A DNA stretch of 5,925 bases, from the NCBI GenBank assembly GCA_900555295.1, contig USKN01000119.1:1-5925 (forward strand), given 5' to 3'. Below are positions 5,863-5,925 of the stretch, in pieces. A program made the translations under genes and the position numbers. Each line of letters starts with the position of its first letter. Position 1 is the stretch's first letter. The stretch is from an uncultured Eubacteriales bacterium. Its GTDB lineage: Bacteria; Bacillota; Clostridia; UMGS1810. A model generated the notes under the pieces. It was not told the DNA's origin, made no database searches, and saw nothing but the letters and a program-made list of their open reading frames with translations.

Positions 5863-5925
5863 ATGATATCTGTACAAAACTTAACGTTTTCGTATGAAAA
5901 TAATAACAACGCGCATATTATTTTA
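5863..5925 (+). CDS. Probable ABC transporter ATP-binding protein, N-terminal 21 codons only
   Basis: The frame starts MISVQNLTFSYENNNN and stays open to the window edge. The pattern M-I-x-V-x-N-L-[ST]-F-S-Y is typical of the first beta strands and the A-loop (aromatic Tyr11, which stacks on the adenine of ATP) of ABC transporter nucleotide-binding subunits. The Walker A would be expected about 20-25 residues further on, outside the window, so the call rests on this short motif and the good ribosome binding site. The transported substrate cannot be told. Confidence 0.75.
   Translation, partial: MISVQNLTFSYENNNNAHIIL

Overview
The window is AT-rich, and all five genes I can support lie on the plus strand with strong GGAGG-type ribosome binding sites. 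An S-layer homology (SLH) surface protein and a DnaD plus DnaI/DnaC-type helicase-loading pair point to a low-GC Gram-positive bacterium, most likely an anaerobic Clostridia-like member of the Bacillota. That placement is inferred from gene families and base composition. No rRNA, tRNA, CRISPR array, insertion sequence or phage integration feature is visible.

Layout. Positions 1-950 hold the 3' part of tsaD, the tRNA t6A37 synthesis enzyme; its first 20 or so codons lie left of the window. A 79-base gap (951-1029) holds a small hairpin and a TATAAT sequence, the only plausible terminator/promoter region here. Positions 1030-2865 encode a secreted SLH protein whose C-terminal two thirds is five tandem beta-rich repeats of about 75-84 residues. 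Next come a DnaD-domain replication protein (2888-3919), a DnaI/DnaC-like AAA+ helicase loader (3926-4951) and an RlmI-like class I SAM-dependent methyltransferase (4953-5819), separated by 22, 6 and 1 bases. After a 43-base gap the first 21 codons of a probable ABC transporter ATPase begin at 5863 and run off the right edge. No stretch over 300 bases lacks a gene.

How the genes fit together. DnaD and DnaI/DnaC proteins act at the same step, loading the replicative helicase at origins or restart sites, and their tight spacing with the ribosome binding site inside the upstream gene suggests coupled translation. The methyltransferase is coupled in the same way, but its link to replication is only positional. 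TsaD and the methyltransferase are both RNA-modification-type housekeeping enzymes. The SLH protein is a cell-surface protein set among them.

I see no clear new defence or mobile system. The points most worth a second look are the repeat array of the SLH protein, the absence of the RlmI-type catalytic cysteine in the methyltransferase, and the altered second DnaD motif.
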